The position numbers and the translations under genes are program-made. The notes beneath the pieces are model-generated. The model had not been told where the DNA came from. It did no database searches and saw only the letters and a program-made list of their open reading frames with translations. From assembly GCA_965247175.1 (NCBI GenBank), contig OZ252006.1, forward strand, positions 2,666,001 to 2,730,000: 64,000 nucleotides of DNA. The letters run 5' to 3'. The DNA comes from JANQMX01 sp965247175. Its GTDB lineage: Bacteria; Pseudomonadota; Alphaproteobacteria; Kiloniellales; DSM-21159. Positions 53,173 to 62,001 of this stretch are shown one piece after another (position 1 is the first letter of the stretch; the number at the start of each line of letters is the position of its first letter).

Positions 53173-53861
53173 TCCTTCTCGCCGGGTTCGGCGACGGCGG
53201 GGAGATGTTCGCCCCCATGCGGGAGAGCGCCCTCGCCCGCTACTACCGCCTGCTGCCGCTCGACCTGCCGGGCTTTGCCGGAACGGCTCCTCTCCCCGGA
53301 CCAACCACGCTGGAGGCCCTGGCCGAGGTGGTGCACGAGACGGCGGTGCGGGAGAACGCCCGTATCCTCGTGGCCCACTCGGTCGCCTCGATCATCGCCT
53401 CCCTGGCCGCCGGGCGGCGCGACAGCCCGGTGAAAACCATCGTTTCGCTCGAGGGCAACCTGACGGCTGAAGACGCCTATTTTTCGGGGACGGCGGCGGA
53501 CCACGACGACGCAGAAACCTTCAAGACAGCCTTCCTCGCCCGCCTGGACGAGATGGCGGAGACGCAGCCGGTCGTGCGGCGCTATGCCGAAGCGGTGCGG
53601 CGGGCTTCCCCCCAGGCCCTCTGGGAGCTGGGCTGCGATGCCCGGCGCTTCTCGGAGGCCGCTGTTCCCGGGGACATCCTCCGCGGCGCGGCCGAGGTGG
53701 TCTACCTCTACAATCCGGACAACTGCCCCCCAGCCAGCCTGCAGTGGCTCGACAACAGTGAGCTGACGGCCGTCGTCGTCGCGGGCGCCAGCCACTGGCC
53801 GAGCGTCGACCAGCCGCATGTTCTGGCGCAGAAGATGCTCGACGTACTTGGCTGCAGATAG
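53142..53861 (+). CDS. Alpha/beta hydrolase
   Basis: 239 residues from the ATG at 53142, which overlaps the previous gene; an ATG at 53169 is the alternative. The start MILLAGFGDGGEMFAPMRE and the strand before LPLDLPGFAGTAPLPGPTTLEAL fit the fold. The nucleophile elbow is VAHSVASIIAS: serine is present, but the usual G-x-S-x-G is A-x-S-x-A. The C-terminal GASHWPSVDQP carries the catalytic histidine. Probably acts with the desaturase-like enzyme on a shared lipid-like substrate (inference). Confidence 0.75.
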   Translation: MGPDATKPTMILLAGFGDGGEMFAPMRESALARYYRLLPLDLPGFAGTAPLPGPTTLEALAEVVHETAVRENARILVAHSVASIIASLAAGRRDSPVKTIVSLEGNLTAEDAYFSGTAADHDDAETFKTAFLARLDEMAETQPVVRRYAEAVRRASPQALWELGCDARRFSEAAVPGDILRGAAEVVYLYNPDNCPPASLQWLDNSELTAVVVAGASHWPSVDQPHVLAQKMLDVLGCR

Positions 53862-53964
53862 GGCGTCGGGCCCGCACCTCCTGCCCGCCCTCCCTTGATG
53901 CAGACAGCGATACCGCGTAGGGCTGAATTGCAGCAGAAAACGGCCGAGCGAAGGGATGCGCTCC

Positions 53965-54588
53965 ATGATCACGACAGATCGCCGGTACCGGCAGGCGACA
54001 GCGTTCGTCGCCGCAGCCCTTGTGGCCGGGTTTTTGACGGCCGGCACGCAGACAGCCGGCGCACAAGACAGCGCCCCACAGCCGGCGATTTCGGACGAAG
54101 ATCGTCTGGCGCAGACAGAGCAGCTCTGCCGCGAGGGGCCGCCGGTCCAGAAGAACTGGGGCCGCAGCGCCGCCCAGGCTTTGATCACGGAAGGCTGGCG
54201 CCAAGTCTATTCGGGCCAACCTGAAGCCGCTCTGGACCACTTCGCGGCCTCGATGATCTCCGGCCAGGAACGCCCGGATGCCTACCTCGGCATGCTCGTC
54301 GCCGGGCATCTCGAAGGCTATCCCGATGCGCTGCTGGAAGATTGCTTCAAACGCGCGGAGATCGGCATGTCCAACGCGCCGGAACTCTACACGGATTACG
54401 GCCGAGTGCTGGAAGAGCGGGGCAATCCCGAGGCAGCCCTGGTGCAGTTCGAGAAAGCACTGTCATTGAACCCGAACTTCATTGCCGCCCACGTCGGTGC
54501 CGGGCACTCCCACCTTACATTGGGCAACGCGGCGAAGGCGACGGAGCACGCCAAAGAGGTCGAGCGTCTGATGCAAGCGCAGCAGTAA
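53965..54588 (+). CDS. Exported TPR protein
   Basis: 207 residues from the ATG at 53965 (GAAGGG eight bases upstream; an in-frame ATG at 53956 sits right on that site). Signal peptide: FVAAALVAGFLTAGTQTAGA. At least two to three tetratricopeptide repeats: EGWRQVYSGQPEAALDHFAAS, YTDYGRVLEERGNPEAALVQFEKALSLNPN and GHSHLTLGNAAKATEHAKEV. Likely a periplasmic scaffold protein. The target is unknown. Confidence 0.78.
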   Translation: MITTDRRYRQATAFVAAALVAGFLTAGTQTAGAQDSAPQPAISDEDRLAQTEQLCREGPPVQKNWGRSAAQALITEGWRQVYSGQPEAALDHFAASMISGQERPDAYLGMLVAGHLEGYPDALLEDCFKRAEIGMSNAPELYTDYGRVLEERGNPEAALVQFEKALSLNPNFIAAHVGAGHSHLTLGNAAKATEHAKEVERLMQAQQ

Positions 54589-54702
54589 GGCCACGCTCAA
54601 GGCGTCACTCGATGGCAACTGGCCGCGACCGACTTAGATACTGTAGGGTCGCCCCAAATCCGCTGCCGAAGCCTGTCCGGCGCGACCGAAAGGATAAAGC
54701 TC

Positions 54703-55218
54703 ATGAACGAGACCCAACCGATCAGCACCGCCCAGCCCCTGGGCCAGTCCGCCACCGTCCGAACTTGGCGCGTCTATCTCTCCGGCGAGATTCACACCGA
54801 CTGGCGGGAGCGCATCGAGGCGGCGATTAAGGCCAGCGGTCTACCGGTCGTCCTGACCGCGCCGGTCACCGACCATGCCTCCTCCGACGACTGCGGCGTG
54901 CGCATCCTGGGCGATGAAACCTCAAAGTTCTGGCACGACCACAAGGGCGCCAAGGTCAACGCCGTTCGGACCCGCACCCTGATCGGCGAAGCCGACGTGG
55001 TGGTGGTGCGCTTCGGCGAAAAGTACAAGCAGTGGAACGCGGCCTTCGATGCCGGCTACGCCTCGGCGCTGGGCAAGCCGCTGATCGTGCTGCACCCGCC
55101 CGAGCATGCGCATGCTCTTAAGGAAGTCGATGCCGCCGCCCTGGCCGTCGCCGAGGAGCCGGAGCAGGTTGCGCAGATCCTGGACTACGCCATCACCGGG
55201 CGGCTGCCGAGCGCATAA
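54703..55218 (+). CDS. ytoQ: YtoQ family protein
   Basis: 171 residues; AAAGGATAA precedes the ATG. The family features are clear: VRTWRVYLSGEIHTDWRERIEAAI, TAPVTDHASSDDCGVRILGDE, FWHDHKGAKVNAVRTRTLI, ADVVVVRFGEKYKQWNAAFDAGYASALGKPLIVLHP. The layout resembles nucleoside 2-deoxyribosyltransferase-like folds (LxGE.. and the AFDAGYASALGKP segment). YtoQ has no known function. A single gene. Confidence 0.88.
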   Translation: MNETQPISTAQPLGQSATVRTWRVYLSGEIHTDWRERIEAAIKASGLPVVLTAPVTDHASSDDCGVRILGDETSKFWHDHKGAKVNAVRTRTLIGEADVVVVRFGEKYKQWNAAFDAGYASALGKPLIVLHPPEHAHALKEVDAAALAVAEEPEQVAQILDYAITGRLPSA

Positions 55219-55347
55219 CATACTGATTCTGCGAGAGTCTTGAAGCAGCCGGTATTAACCAAATCCGCGAATTTCACAGCAAAAGCTTGACTTAAACGCT
55301 ACCCGATCCAGATCGACTTGGCTGGGGAAACGAGAGGGTTGAGCAGG

Positions 55348-56103
55348 ATGAGGCGAGGAAGGCCACGCGCTGCCTTTTGGGTGGCAGGACTTGTTGCGGT
55401 TGGTGTGACAGCAATGCTGGCCGGCGCTGCCGGCTACGGCCTCGGCAAGGCCAAGAGCGGCGACGCGACCTCCGTTGACCAACGCCTCGAAGCGCTGGAA
55501 CGGAAGCTCGACAGCACGCTGGCGGAGCTGACCCAGGTTGCCTATCCGACCGGCGCTCTTACGCCGCACAGTGAAGGGTGGCGTGTGCGGGCGTTCGTGC
55601 CCCCGAGTCCCGCCAACAATCTTGACGGTCTTCGGACCGCGAACGACGCAGGCTCGTTCGTCCATACCGGCAGCTGGATGGACCTTGAGGAGCACCAAAA
55701 GCACGAGGGCATCTTCCTGCCCGCCTACGCCGCTTTCCACGTCCAGGGGCTCTTCATTCCGTCGCAAAGCGGCGACTACGTCTTCGCCATGCACATGCGC
55801 TTCGGTGGCCGGGACGATCAAGGCAGAGCGACGAGCGTCGCCTGCCACGTGAACCTGGGGGTCGCCGATCGCGACGCAATCATCGCCGGCAAGCTCTTGG
55901 CCGACGGCATGGTCGAGAAGGCGGCGCTGGTCGCCGAAAGTCCGGTGATGCTTTTCGCCGGCAGACCGGGGCTCGTCGATGCCGTGGTTGCCTGCGATCT
56001 GCCGCGCGGCGTATCGGGCAAGGACGTCTCGATTCGCATCTGCGTCCGCCACAAAAACGAAACGAGCTACCGACCGGTTCCGGCTCACCTACCGGCGGCT
56101 TAG
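55348..56103 (+). CDS. Membrane-anchored protein with coiled coil
   Basis: 251 residues from the ATG at 55348; the frame opens at an earlier TTG with a worse site. One N-terminal membrane helix (AAFWVAGLVAVGVTAMLAGAAGYGLG), a short coiled coil (VDQRLEALERKLDSTLAELTQ), then a beta-rich periplasmic domain (GLFIPSQSGDYVFAMHMRFGG, ATSVACHVNLGV, VVACDLPRG, VSIRICVRHKN). The GSFVHTGSWMDLEEHQKHEGIFLPAYAAF segment with YVFAMHMRF recalls PA14-like carbohydrate modules only weakly. Function unknown. Confidence 0.65.
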   Translation: MRRGRPRAAFWVAGLVAVGVTAMLAGAAGYGLGKAKSGDATSVDQRLEALERKLDSTLAELTQVAYPTGALTPHSEGWRVRAFVPPSPANNLDGLRTANDAGSFVHTGSWMDLEEHQKHEGIFLPAYAAFHVQGLFIPSQSGDYVFAMHMRFGGRDDQGRATSVACHVNLGVADRDAIIAGKLLADGMVEKAALVAESPVMLFAGRPGLVDAVVACDLPRGVSGKDVSIRICVRHKNETSYRPVPAHLPAA

Positions 56104-56136
56104 TGCGACGCCTGTCGGCCGGCCCGCGGTCGCGCC

Positions 56137-56466
56137 CTATTCATCTGGCGCCATGTCGCGGCTTTTGATCTCGCCGCGCGTGATGGTCACCTTGCGGCAG
56201 AGGGTCGGCGTGTACCACTTGAACTTGATCGCCGGCTTGGCGTTGTCGATACGCATCTTGCCGCGGAACTCGGTGACGCCATAGCGCTCGCGGATGTGAT
56301 CACCGATCTGCTTGGCTTCCCGGTCAAGCGCTGGGAGGTCGCGCCCTGCCTCCTGCAGAATGTAGTTGAATAGCGTCTCGTTGAAGAACTGCGTCCCGTC
56401 GAAGGGCGGCGAGAAACGATGCCGCAGCTCTGCTTCCACGGCGTCGAGAAACTCTCTGTCTTTCAT
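56137..56466 (-). CDS. Small conserved hypothetical protein
   Basis: 109 residues with GAGGAG just before the ATG at 56466. Sequence blocks: MKDREFLDAVEAELRHRFSPPFDGTQFFNETLF, DREAKQIGDHIRERYGVTEFRGKMRIDNAKPAIKFKWYTPTL, VTITRGEIKSRDM. No membrane segment. It looks like a small soluble enzyme subunit or binding protein, but I cannot name the family. It converges on the gene at 55348-56103. Confidence 0.65.
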   Translation of the reverse strand: MKDREFLDAVEAELRHRFSPPFDGTQFFNETLFNYILQEAGRDLPALDREAKQIGDHIRERYGVTEFRGKMRIDNAKPAIKFKWYTPTLCRKVTITRGEIKSRDMAPDE

Positions 56467-56668
56467 GGCTGACTCCTCTGACCCTCAGGTTTCCCGTGGC
56501 GCGCTACGCAATTCACACAAGAAACACACGCGCCGGGACCATGGCCGCCAAAGTGTTACAGCGTGATGACGCCCGGCAGCGCCGGCTGCATTCTGTCGCA
56601 GACCGCTCAGGTGCGCTGCAAAGAACGCACTGGTCGCGTTGGGAATTCAGCCTCAGCCTGCGGGGACC

Positions 56669-57658
56669 ATGGTCGATCCAAGCGCGACAGCACTGAACAG
56701 GCCGAGCGTCGGCATCCTCTGCATCCTCGTTGCCATGGTCAGCATCTCGATCAACGACGTGCTGATGAAGGCGCTCTCGGGCGACTATCCGCTGCATCAG
56801 ATGGTCTTCGTGCGCTCCATCATCGGCATCGGCTTCAGCCTGCTGCTGGTGCAGCTCGAAGGGGGCTTCCGCATCCTGCGCACGGACCGCCCGGGCCTGC
56901 ATCTCTTGCGGGGCCTGTTGCTGGTGACGGCCAACATGACCTTTTTCACGGCCTTCGCCGTCCTGCCGCTGGCCGAGGCCACGGCGCTGTTCTATGTGGC
57001 GCCGCTCTTCATCACGCTGCTGGCCATCCCGTTTCTCGGCGAGAGCGTCGGCCACCGACGCCTGATCGCCGTCGCCATCGGCTTCGGCGGCGTGCTGCTG
57101 ATGCTGCGCCCAGGCACCGAACAGACGGCGTTGACGGCGGACCGGCTGGTCATGCTGCTGCCGATCGTTGCCGCCCTGGCCTACGCCCTGACGCAAATCC
57201 TCACACGCCGTCTCGGCATTGCCAGCAAGGCCTCGGCCATGGCCGTCTACATCCAGCTCATCTTCATCGTCGTCAGCGCGAGCTTCTGGGTGGTCGCCGG
57301 TGACGGCCGCTACGTCACAGGCGTGGAGAACGAGAGTCTGCGCTTTCTCTTGCGCGCCTGGCGCTGGCCGGAGGACGGCGACATTCCCCTGTTCATCGGG
57401 CTCGGCGTGAACTCGGCCATCATCGGCTATGCCATCTCCCAGGCCTACCGCTCGGCCGATGCGGCAACGGTGGCGCCCTTCGAGTACGTCGCCCTGCCGC
57501 TGGCCGTGTTCTGGGGCTGGATGGTCTTCGGCGAGATCCCGGACGGCTGGGCGAGCGGGGGCATCGCGCTCATCATGGGTGCCGGCCTCTACGTCTATCT
57601 GAGGGAGAAGCTGCGCCGCCGGCCGCTGGCCAGCGAACGCCGTGCGCGGCGCTGGTAG
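56669..57658 (+). CDS. EamA/RhaT-type DMT transporter
   Basis: 329 residues from the ATG at 56669; an upstream TTG start is weaker. Ten helices in two EamA repeats: ILCILVAMVSISINDVLMKALSGDYPLHQMVFVRSIIGI, AVLPLAEATALFYVAPLFITLLAIPFLGESVGHRRLIAV, then SAIIGYAISQAYRSADAATVAPFEYVALPLAVFWGWMVFGEIP. The second motif (PFEYVALPLAxFWGxxxFGExP) is typical of the S-adenosylmethionine/amino-acid-type exporters of Alphaproteobacteria. Substrate unknown. Confidence 0.87.
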   Translation: MVDPSATALNRPSVGILCILVAMVSISINDVLMKALSGDYPLHQMVFVRSIIGIGFSLLLVQLEGGFRILRTDRPGLHLLRGLLLVTANMTFFTAFAVLPLAEATALFYVAPLFITLLAIPFLGESVGHRRLIAVAIGFGGVLLMLRPGTEQTALTADRLVMLLPIVAALAYALTQILTRRLGIASKASAMAVYIQLIFIVVSASFWVVAGDGRYVTGVENESLRFLLRAWRWPEDGDIPLFIGLGVNSAIIGYAISQAYRSADAATVAPFEYVALPLAVFWGWMVFGEIPDGWASGGIALIMGAGLYVYLREKLRRRPLASERRARRW

Positions 57659-57670
57659 GAGCCGAAGGTT

Positions 57671-58696
57671 CTAGATATCGAGCGCGCTCTGGTAGGCGAA
57701 GAGAGAGGGTGCGCCGCCGGTGTGAAGGAAAACGAGATCCGCGTCGCGGCGCCAGCGTCCGGCGCGGACGAGAGCGACGAGACCGGCGAGTCCCTTTCCC
57801 GAGTAGACCGGGTCGAGCACCAGGGCTTCCAGCCGGCCAGCCAGCTTGATCGCTTCGATGGTCGCCTCGTGCGGCACGCCGTAGGCCGGGCCCGCGTGGC
57901 CGGCGACGACTTCGACAGCGGCCTCCGAAAACGGGGCGGTCAGCAGCTCAGCGGCGCCCTTCGCATAGCGAATGGCATCGGCCCGCACGCGCTCAGGCTC
58001 CGCGTCGATATCGATGCCGACGATACGCGTCTGCGGCAGGCAGGCCGCGGCACCGATCACCAGGCCGGCTTGCGCGGCAGCACTGCCGGAACAGTGCAGG
58101 ATGGCCGCGGGGCGAAAGCCCAGTTCATCCGCTTGAACGGCGATTTCGAGCGCCGTCCCGGCATAGGCGACAGCGCCGAGGGCGTTTGAAGCGCCATAGG
58201 GCACCAGGTAGGGCCGGCGGCCCTGCCCGCGCAGGTCCGCGCAAAGCGCCTCGATGGCGGCGTTGCGGTCGCCGGTCCAGGGCACATCGTGCAGCGTGGC
58301 GCCGAACAGGCGATTGAGCAGGGCGTTGCCGGAGCGATCGTACTCCGGCGTCGGGGGCGACAACCGCCCATGGTAGACGGCCAGGTGGCAATCGAGCCCG
58401 AGCTTGGCGGCGGCGGCGGACACCTGTCGCTGGCTGTTCGACTGAACGACACCGCCTGAGACCAGCGTGTCGGCGCCCTGCTGCACCGCCTCATGCAGCA
58501 AAACATCGAGCTTGCGCAGCTTGTTGCCGCCGAAGCCAAGCCCGGTCATGTCCTCTCGCTTGGCCCAAAGCCGCGGGCCGTCCAGCCACTGGCTCAAGCG
58601 CTCCAGCGGCTCGAGCGGTGTCGGTAGCCGGGCGAGCCCCAGGCGCGGAAAGCGCGCGAGCCGCGCTTCGAAATCCCTTATGGCCGTCCCGTCCAT
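57671..58696 (-). CDS. D-cysteine desulfhydrase / L-cysteate sulfo-lyase-type PLP enzyme
   Basis: 341 residues; AGG lies before the ATG at 58696. Fold type II PLP family of ACC deaminase and D-cysteine desulfhydrase: LPTPLEPLERLSQWLDGPRLWAKREDMTGLGFGGNKLRKLDVLLHEA with the PLP lysine K59 in GGNK, SNSQRQVSAAAAKLGL, and VPYGASNALGAVAYAGTALEI. The phosphate loop and VYSGKGLAGLVALVR are in place. Activities in this family include D-cysteine and L-cysteate (CuyA) lyases; the sequence does not decide between them. Confidence 0.85.
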   Translation of the reverse strand: MDGTAIRDFEARLARFPRLGLARLPTPLEPLERLSQWLDGPRLWAKREDMTGLGFGGNKLRKLDVLLHEAVQQGADTLVSGGVVQSNSQRQVSAAAAKLGLDCHLAVYHGRLSPPTPEYDRSGNALLNRLFGATLHDVPWTGDRNAAIEALCADLRGQGRRPYLVPYGASNALGAVAYAGTALEIAVQADELGFRPAAILHCSGSAAAQAGLVIGAAACLPQTRIVGIDIDAEPERVRADAIRYAKGAAELLTAPFSEAAVEVVAGHAGPAYGVPHEATIEAIKLAGRLEALVLDPVYSGKGLAGLVALVRAGRWRRDADLVFLHTGGAPSLFAYQSALDI

Positions 58697-58815
58697 CGGG
58701 CCAACCTGCGGGACACGCGCGGTTGGCGCAACGGCGACCGGGCGGGCCGTAACAAAGACTCAACAGTTTCCGGCGATGGGCAGTGCTAAACTGGGCGCTT
58801 TCGCGGGAGGCGCAG

Positions 58816-59511
58816 GTGAGCAAGAGACACAAGAGCGGCAAGCAGCCAGGGGCCGCACAGGCACCCAAGGCCGACAGCCCCAAGGACGAGCCGCTGGCAA
58901 GACCGATCGAAGACTGCGTGCAGCTGGTCTTCCCCACGCCCATCGCCATCCACGTCTGGCCCGACAGCCAGGAGCTGAACGCCGCGCTCAAACGCTCCAT
59001 CCTGTTCGAGGAGGCGAGGAGCCCCGGCCTCGACCGCTCCAACGTCGGCGGCTGGCATTCGCCGATGGATTTCCTGCTGCGCCCCGAGCCGCCGCAGCAA
59101 CAGCTGATGGGCCGCATCCGCAGCATGGCCGGTGCCATGACCAAGGCGGTGATGAAGCCCGGACAGTACAGCTTCGAGATCGAGGGCTGGGCCAATGTGC
59201 TGCGCAAGGGGCAGTACAACTCCCTCCACCAGCACCCCAACTCTACCTGGTCGGGCGTCTACTACGTCACCGGCAACCCGCCGCCGGCCGAGGGCGTGGG
59301 CACGGACTTCAGCGGCAAGATCGAGTTCGTCGACCCGCGCCCCGGCGCCTCGGCGACCTACTCCATCGAGAACACCATGCAGCGCCGCTCGCTGATCAAC
59401 CCCGGCGCCGGCGGCATGCTGCTCTTCCCCTCTTGGATGCAGCATCTGGTGCACCCCTACTTCGGGCCGGAGGAGCGCATCTCAATCGCCTTCAACGTCG
59501 TGGTGAGCTGA
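58816..59511 (+). CDS. 2OG-Fe(II) oxygenase, TIGR02466-like family
   Basis: 231 residues from a GTG at 58816 with GGGAGG upstream. A basic, disordered N-terminus is followed by the family pattern VQLVFPTPIAIHVWPDSQELNAAL, SNVGGWHSPMDFLLR, EIEGWANVLRKGQYNSLHQHPNSTWSGVYYV and the ending MLLFPSWMQHLVHPYFGPEERISIAFNV. The H-x-H-x-N and QHLVHPY segments give the metal and 2-oxoglutarate ligands of the jelly-roll fold. It probably hydroxylates a protein or small molecule; the substrate is unknown. Confidence 0.8.
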   Translation: MSKRHKSGKQPGAAQAPKADSPKDEPLARPIEDCVQLVFPTPIAIHVWPDSQELNAALKRSILFEEARSPGLDRSNVGGWHSPMDFLLRPEPPQQQLMGRIRSMAGAMTKAVMKPGQYSFEIEGWANVLRKGQYNSLHQHPNSTWSGVYYVTGNPPPAEGVGTDFSGKIEFVDPRPGASATYSIENTMQRRSLINPGAGGMLLFPSWMQHLVHPYFGPEERISIAFNVVVS

Positions 59512-59644
59512 GCAGCCGGCCCGGCGGAACTGTCACAGAGAGTCGATAGATCCATAAGTCGCGACGATGATAGCGTCCTCGCCAAAGACAGGCAGTGCCC
59601 TAGTTGACTCAGCGAAGAGGGACCGGACAGGGAGACAGCCGGAT

Positions 59645-60448
59645 ATGAGTTCAGCACGCAGCCGGGGCCATGGCACCCGAGTTTCATTGTATGCGGCCGC
59701 CTTGCTGCTCGGCGGACTGCTCGCACTGCCCCACGGGGCCGTGGCGCAGCTCGACATCCTGAAGAACATCGAAAAGGGCGTTGGCGGCCTGGGTGGCTCC
59801 GGCGGCAGCGGCGGCTCGGGAAGCTCCGCTGCCGCCGCGGCGCTGAGCAACGACGAGATCGCCGACGGCCTGCGCGAAGCCTTGCGCGTCGGCACCGAGC
59901 GGGTCGTCGATCAGGTGGGCACGACCGACGGCTTCAACCTGGACCCGGACATCCACATCCCCCTGCCGGGCCCGCTGCAGGACGCTCAGAAGCTCATGAG
60001 CAGCGTCGGCATGTCGGATATGGCCGACGACCTGGAATTGCGCCTCAACCGCGCCGCCGAGGCGGCGGCGCCGGAGGCTCAGCAGCTCTTCGTCGATGCC
60101 ATCTCGGAAATGAGCCTGGAGGATGCGCAGCGAATCTATGACGGCCCGGACGACGCCGCGACCCGCTATTTTCAGGAGAAGATGAGCCCGGCGCTGGCCG
60201 AGCGCATGGAGCCCATCGTCAACGATGCGCTCGCCGACGTCGGCGCCATTCAGTCCTTCGATGCGATGATGAGCCAGTACGAGAGCCTGCCGCTGGCGCC
60301 CGACGTGAAGACCGACCTGACCGACTACACGGTGGAGCAGGCCATGGACGGCATCTTCCACTATGTCGCCAAGGAAGAAGCCGCCATTCGCCAGAACCCG
60401 GCGGCGCGCACGACGGAGCTGCTGCAGAAGGTCTTCGGCGCCAGCTGA
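59645..60448 (+). CDS. DUF4197 family exported protein
   Basis: 267 residues from the ATG at 59645. Signal peptide (LYAAALLLGGLLALPHGAVA), a Gly/Ser-rich linker (GGLGGSGGSGGSGSS), then the family region: LSNDEIADGLREALRVGTERVVDQVGTTDGFNLDPDIHIPLPGPLQDAQKLMSSVGMSD, YFQEKMSPALAERMEPIVNDALADVGAIQSFD and YTVEQAMDGIFHYVAKEEAAIRQNPAARTTELLQKVFG. DUF4197 proteins are small, all-helical periplasmic or lipid-anchored proteins of unknown function. Single gene. Confidence 0.88.
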   Translation: MSSARSRGHGTRVSLYAAALLLGGLLALPHGAVAQLDILKNIEKGVGGLGGSGGSGGSGSSAAAAALSNDEIADGLREALRVGTERVVDQVGTTDGFNLDPDIHIPLPGPLQDAQKLMSSVGMSDMADDLELRLNRAAEAAAPEAQQLFVDAISEMSLEDAQRIYDGPDDAATRYFQEKMSPALAERMEPIVNDALADVGAIQSFDAMMSQYESLPLAPDVKTDLTDYTVEQAMDGIFHYVAKEEAAIRQNPAARTTELLQKVFGAS

Positions 60449-60461
60449 GAAGCCGGGCGCG

Positions 60462-61136
60462 CTAGTTCGCGCCCCCGCGCCGCATCTCCTGGATGCGGGC
60501 CACGGCCTCTTCGCGCGAATTGAACATGTCCGGGTCGAGACGGTCGGACTCGCGAAGCCCCTTGCTGCCGTCGGTCGTTTCCTGCTCGACGTAGCGCACG
60601 GTGCCCAGGGAGTAGTTGACGTTGACCTTCTTACCGCGGTGGGCGAAGGCGACCCAAGCCTCGGGCCAGACCCGGCAATCGCGATAGTTGACCAGGAAGT
60701 ACCAGGTCCGCCCGGTCGTCTCCACGGTCTCGTCGATCACGTCATAGAAGTCGTTGACGACCTTGGCGCTGCTGAACTCGAAGTTGCTGAAATCGACCTC
60801 GATCGTTTCGGCATCGTTCAGCATCTGAATCCGGTTGGCATATTCCCGCAGCTCAGCGGGAAGCAGCTCGACGGCCGGCGACGCCTGCGCCTGCTGCCCC
60901 GCCCCGTAAACCGCCGAGGCCAGCTCCTCGACACCACGCTCCAGGCGCGCGCAGCCCTGCAGAGCCGTTTCGATGAACTTGGTGCGTTCCCCTTCGGACA
61001 AGTCCGGGAAGTCACGCAAGATCTCGAGCGCACCCCGCATCGAGGTGAGCGGCGAAACGAACTCCTCCTCGAGCTTGGTGTTCAGCGCGAGGGTCGACTG
61101 CTGGTCAGACCTGTTTTCGGGCCGGTCTTCAGGCAT
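60462..61136 (-). CDS. Degenerate HisKA-like protein
   Basis: 224 residues from the ATG at 61136, 31 bases after the livF stop. Residues about 18-80 look like a histidine-kinase dimerisation helix (KLEEEFVSPLTSMRGALEILRDFPDLSEGE), but the phosphoacceptor His of the S-H-E-x-R-T-P-L box is Glu24 (EEEFVSPL). No ATPase domain follows. Residues 110-195 form another conserved-looking unit, FSSAKVVNDFYDVIDETVETTGRTWYFLVNYRDCRVWPEAWVAFAHRGKKV. It may be a phosphorylation-independent partner or sensor for the transporter (inference). Confidence 0.65.
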   Translation of the reverse strand: MPEDRPENRSDQQSTLALNTKLEEEFVSPLTSMRGALEILRDFPDLSEGERTKFIETALQGCARLERGVEELASAVYGAGQQAQASPAVELLPAELREYANRIQMLNDAETIEVDFSNFEFSSAKVVNDFYDVIDETVETTGRTWYFLVNYRDCRVWPEAWVAFAHRGKKVNVNYSLGTVRYVEQETTDGSKGLRESDRLDPDMFNSREEAVARIQEMRRGGAN

Positions 61137-61167
61137 CTGGGCGCGCTCCGACAACCAGGGCACGATA

Positions 61168-62001
61168 TCAGATGGCCAAGTACTGTTGACGGAGGTCTGC
61201 GTCATCAAGGACCGCCTGCGATTTGCCGTCGAACACGACCTGGCCCATGTCCAAAATGATGGCCCGGTCGGCGAGATGCAGCGCCGCAATGGCGTTCTGC
61301 TCGACGATGATGGTCGTCATACCGAGGGCCTTAATCTGCTCCAAAGTCTTTTCGATTTCCTGAACGATGACGGGTGCCAAACCCTCATAGGGCTCATCCA
61401 GAAGTAGCAGCTTGACGTCGCGGGAGAGCGTCCGGCCGATCGCCAGCATCTGCTGCTCGCCGCCGGACAGGGTGGTGCCTTCCTGCTTGCGCCGCTCGCC
61501 GAGCCGCGGAAAGAGATCGTAAATGCGCTCGATCGACCAGCCGTGGGGCGGTGCGATTTGAGCAAGCTGAAGGTTCTCCTCCACCGTCAGGCCCTGAATG
61601 ATCCGCCGGTCTTCCGGCACCAGGCCGATGCCGAGCTGCGCCGCCTGGTAGGACTTCATCTCGTGCAGAGGCTTGTGATCCAGCCAGATCTCGCCGTGCT
61701 TCAGGGCCGGGTTGCCGACCCTGGCGATCGCCCGCAGGGTCGAGGTTTTGCCTGCGCCGTTGCGGCCCAGCAGGGCGACGATCTCGCCCTCGCGCACGTC
61801 GAAGCTCACGCCCTGCACGATGTAGCTTTCACCGTAGTAGGCGTGGATATCCCAGCAGGAGAAGAAGGCCGGCTGGCCGCCCGTCGTCAGGGTCGGTTTC
61901 GTGCCGGGCGCTCTGCCGCCGCTGTAGGGGTCTTCCTTGAGTAGCCGGTGCGGCTCGTCCTGGGTGTCCATCTCGTTCTCCAGCGGTTTCAGCTCGCTCA
62001 T
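61168..62001 (-). CDS. livF: Branched-chain amino acid/amide ABC transporter ATP-binding protein LivF
   Basis: 277 residues from the ATG at 62001, with GGGGGAG upstream. Unusually long N-terminal extension (about 45 residues) before the ABC core. Walker A GRNGAGKTS, LVPEDRRIIQGLTVEENL typical of LivF, signature LSGGEQQMLAIGRTL, Walker B LLLLDEPYEGLAP, switch VEQN. It pairs with LivG. ATGA overlap with livG. Confidence 0.93.
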   Translation of the reverse strand: MSELKPLENEMDTQDEPHRLLKEDPYSGGRAPGTKPTLTTGGQPAFFSCWDIHAYYGESYIVQGVSFDVREGEIVALLGRNGAGKTSTLRAIARVGNPALKHGEIWLDHKPLHEMKSYQAAQLGIGLVPEDRRIIQGLTVEENLQLAQIAPPHGWSIERIYDLFPRLGERRKQEGTTLSGGEQQMLAIGRTLSRDVKLLLLDEPYEGLAPVIVQEIEKTLEQIKALGMTTIIVEQNAIAALHLADRAIILDMGQVVFDGKSQAVLDDADLRQQYLAI

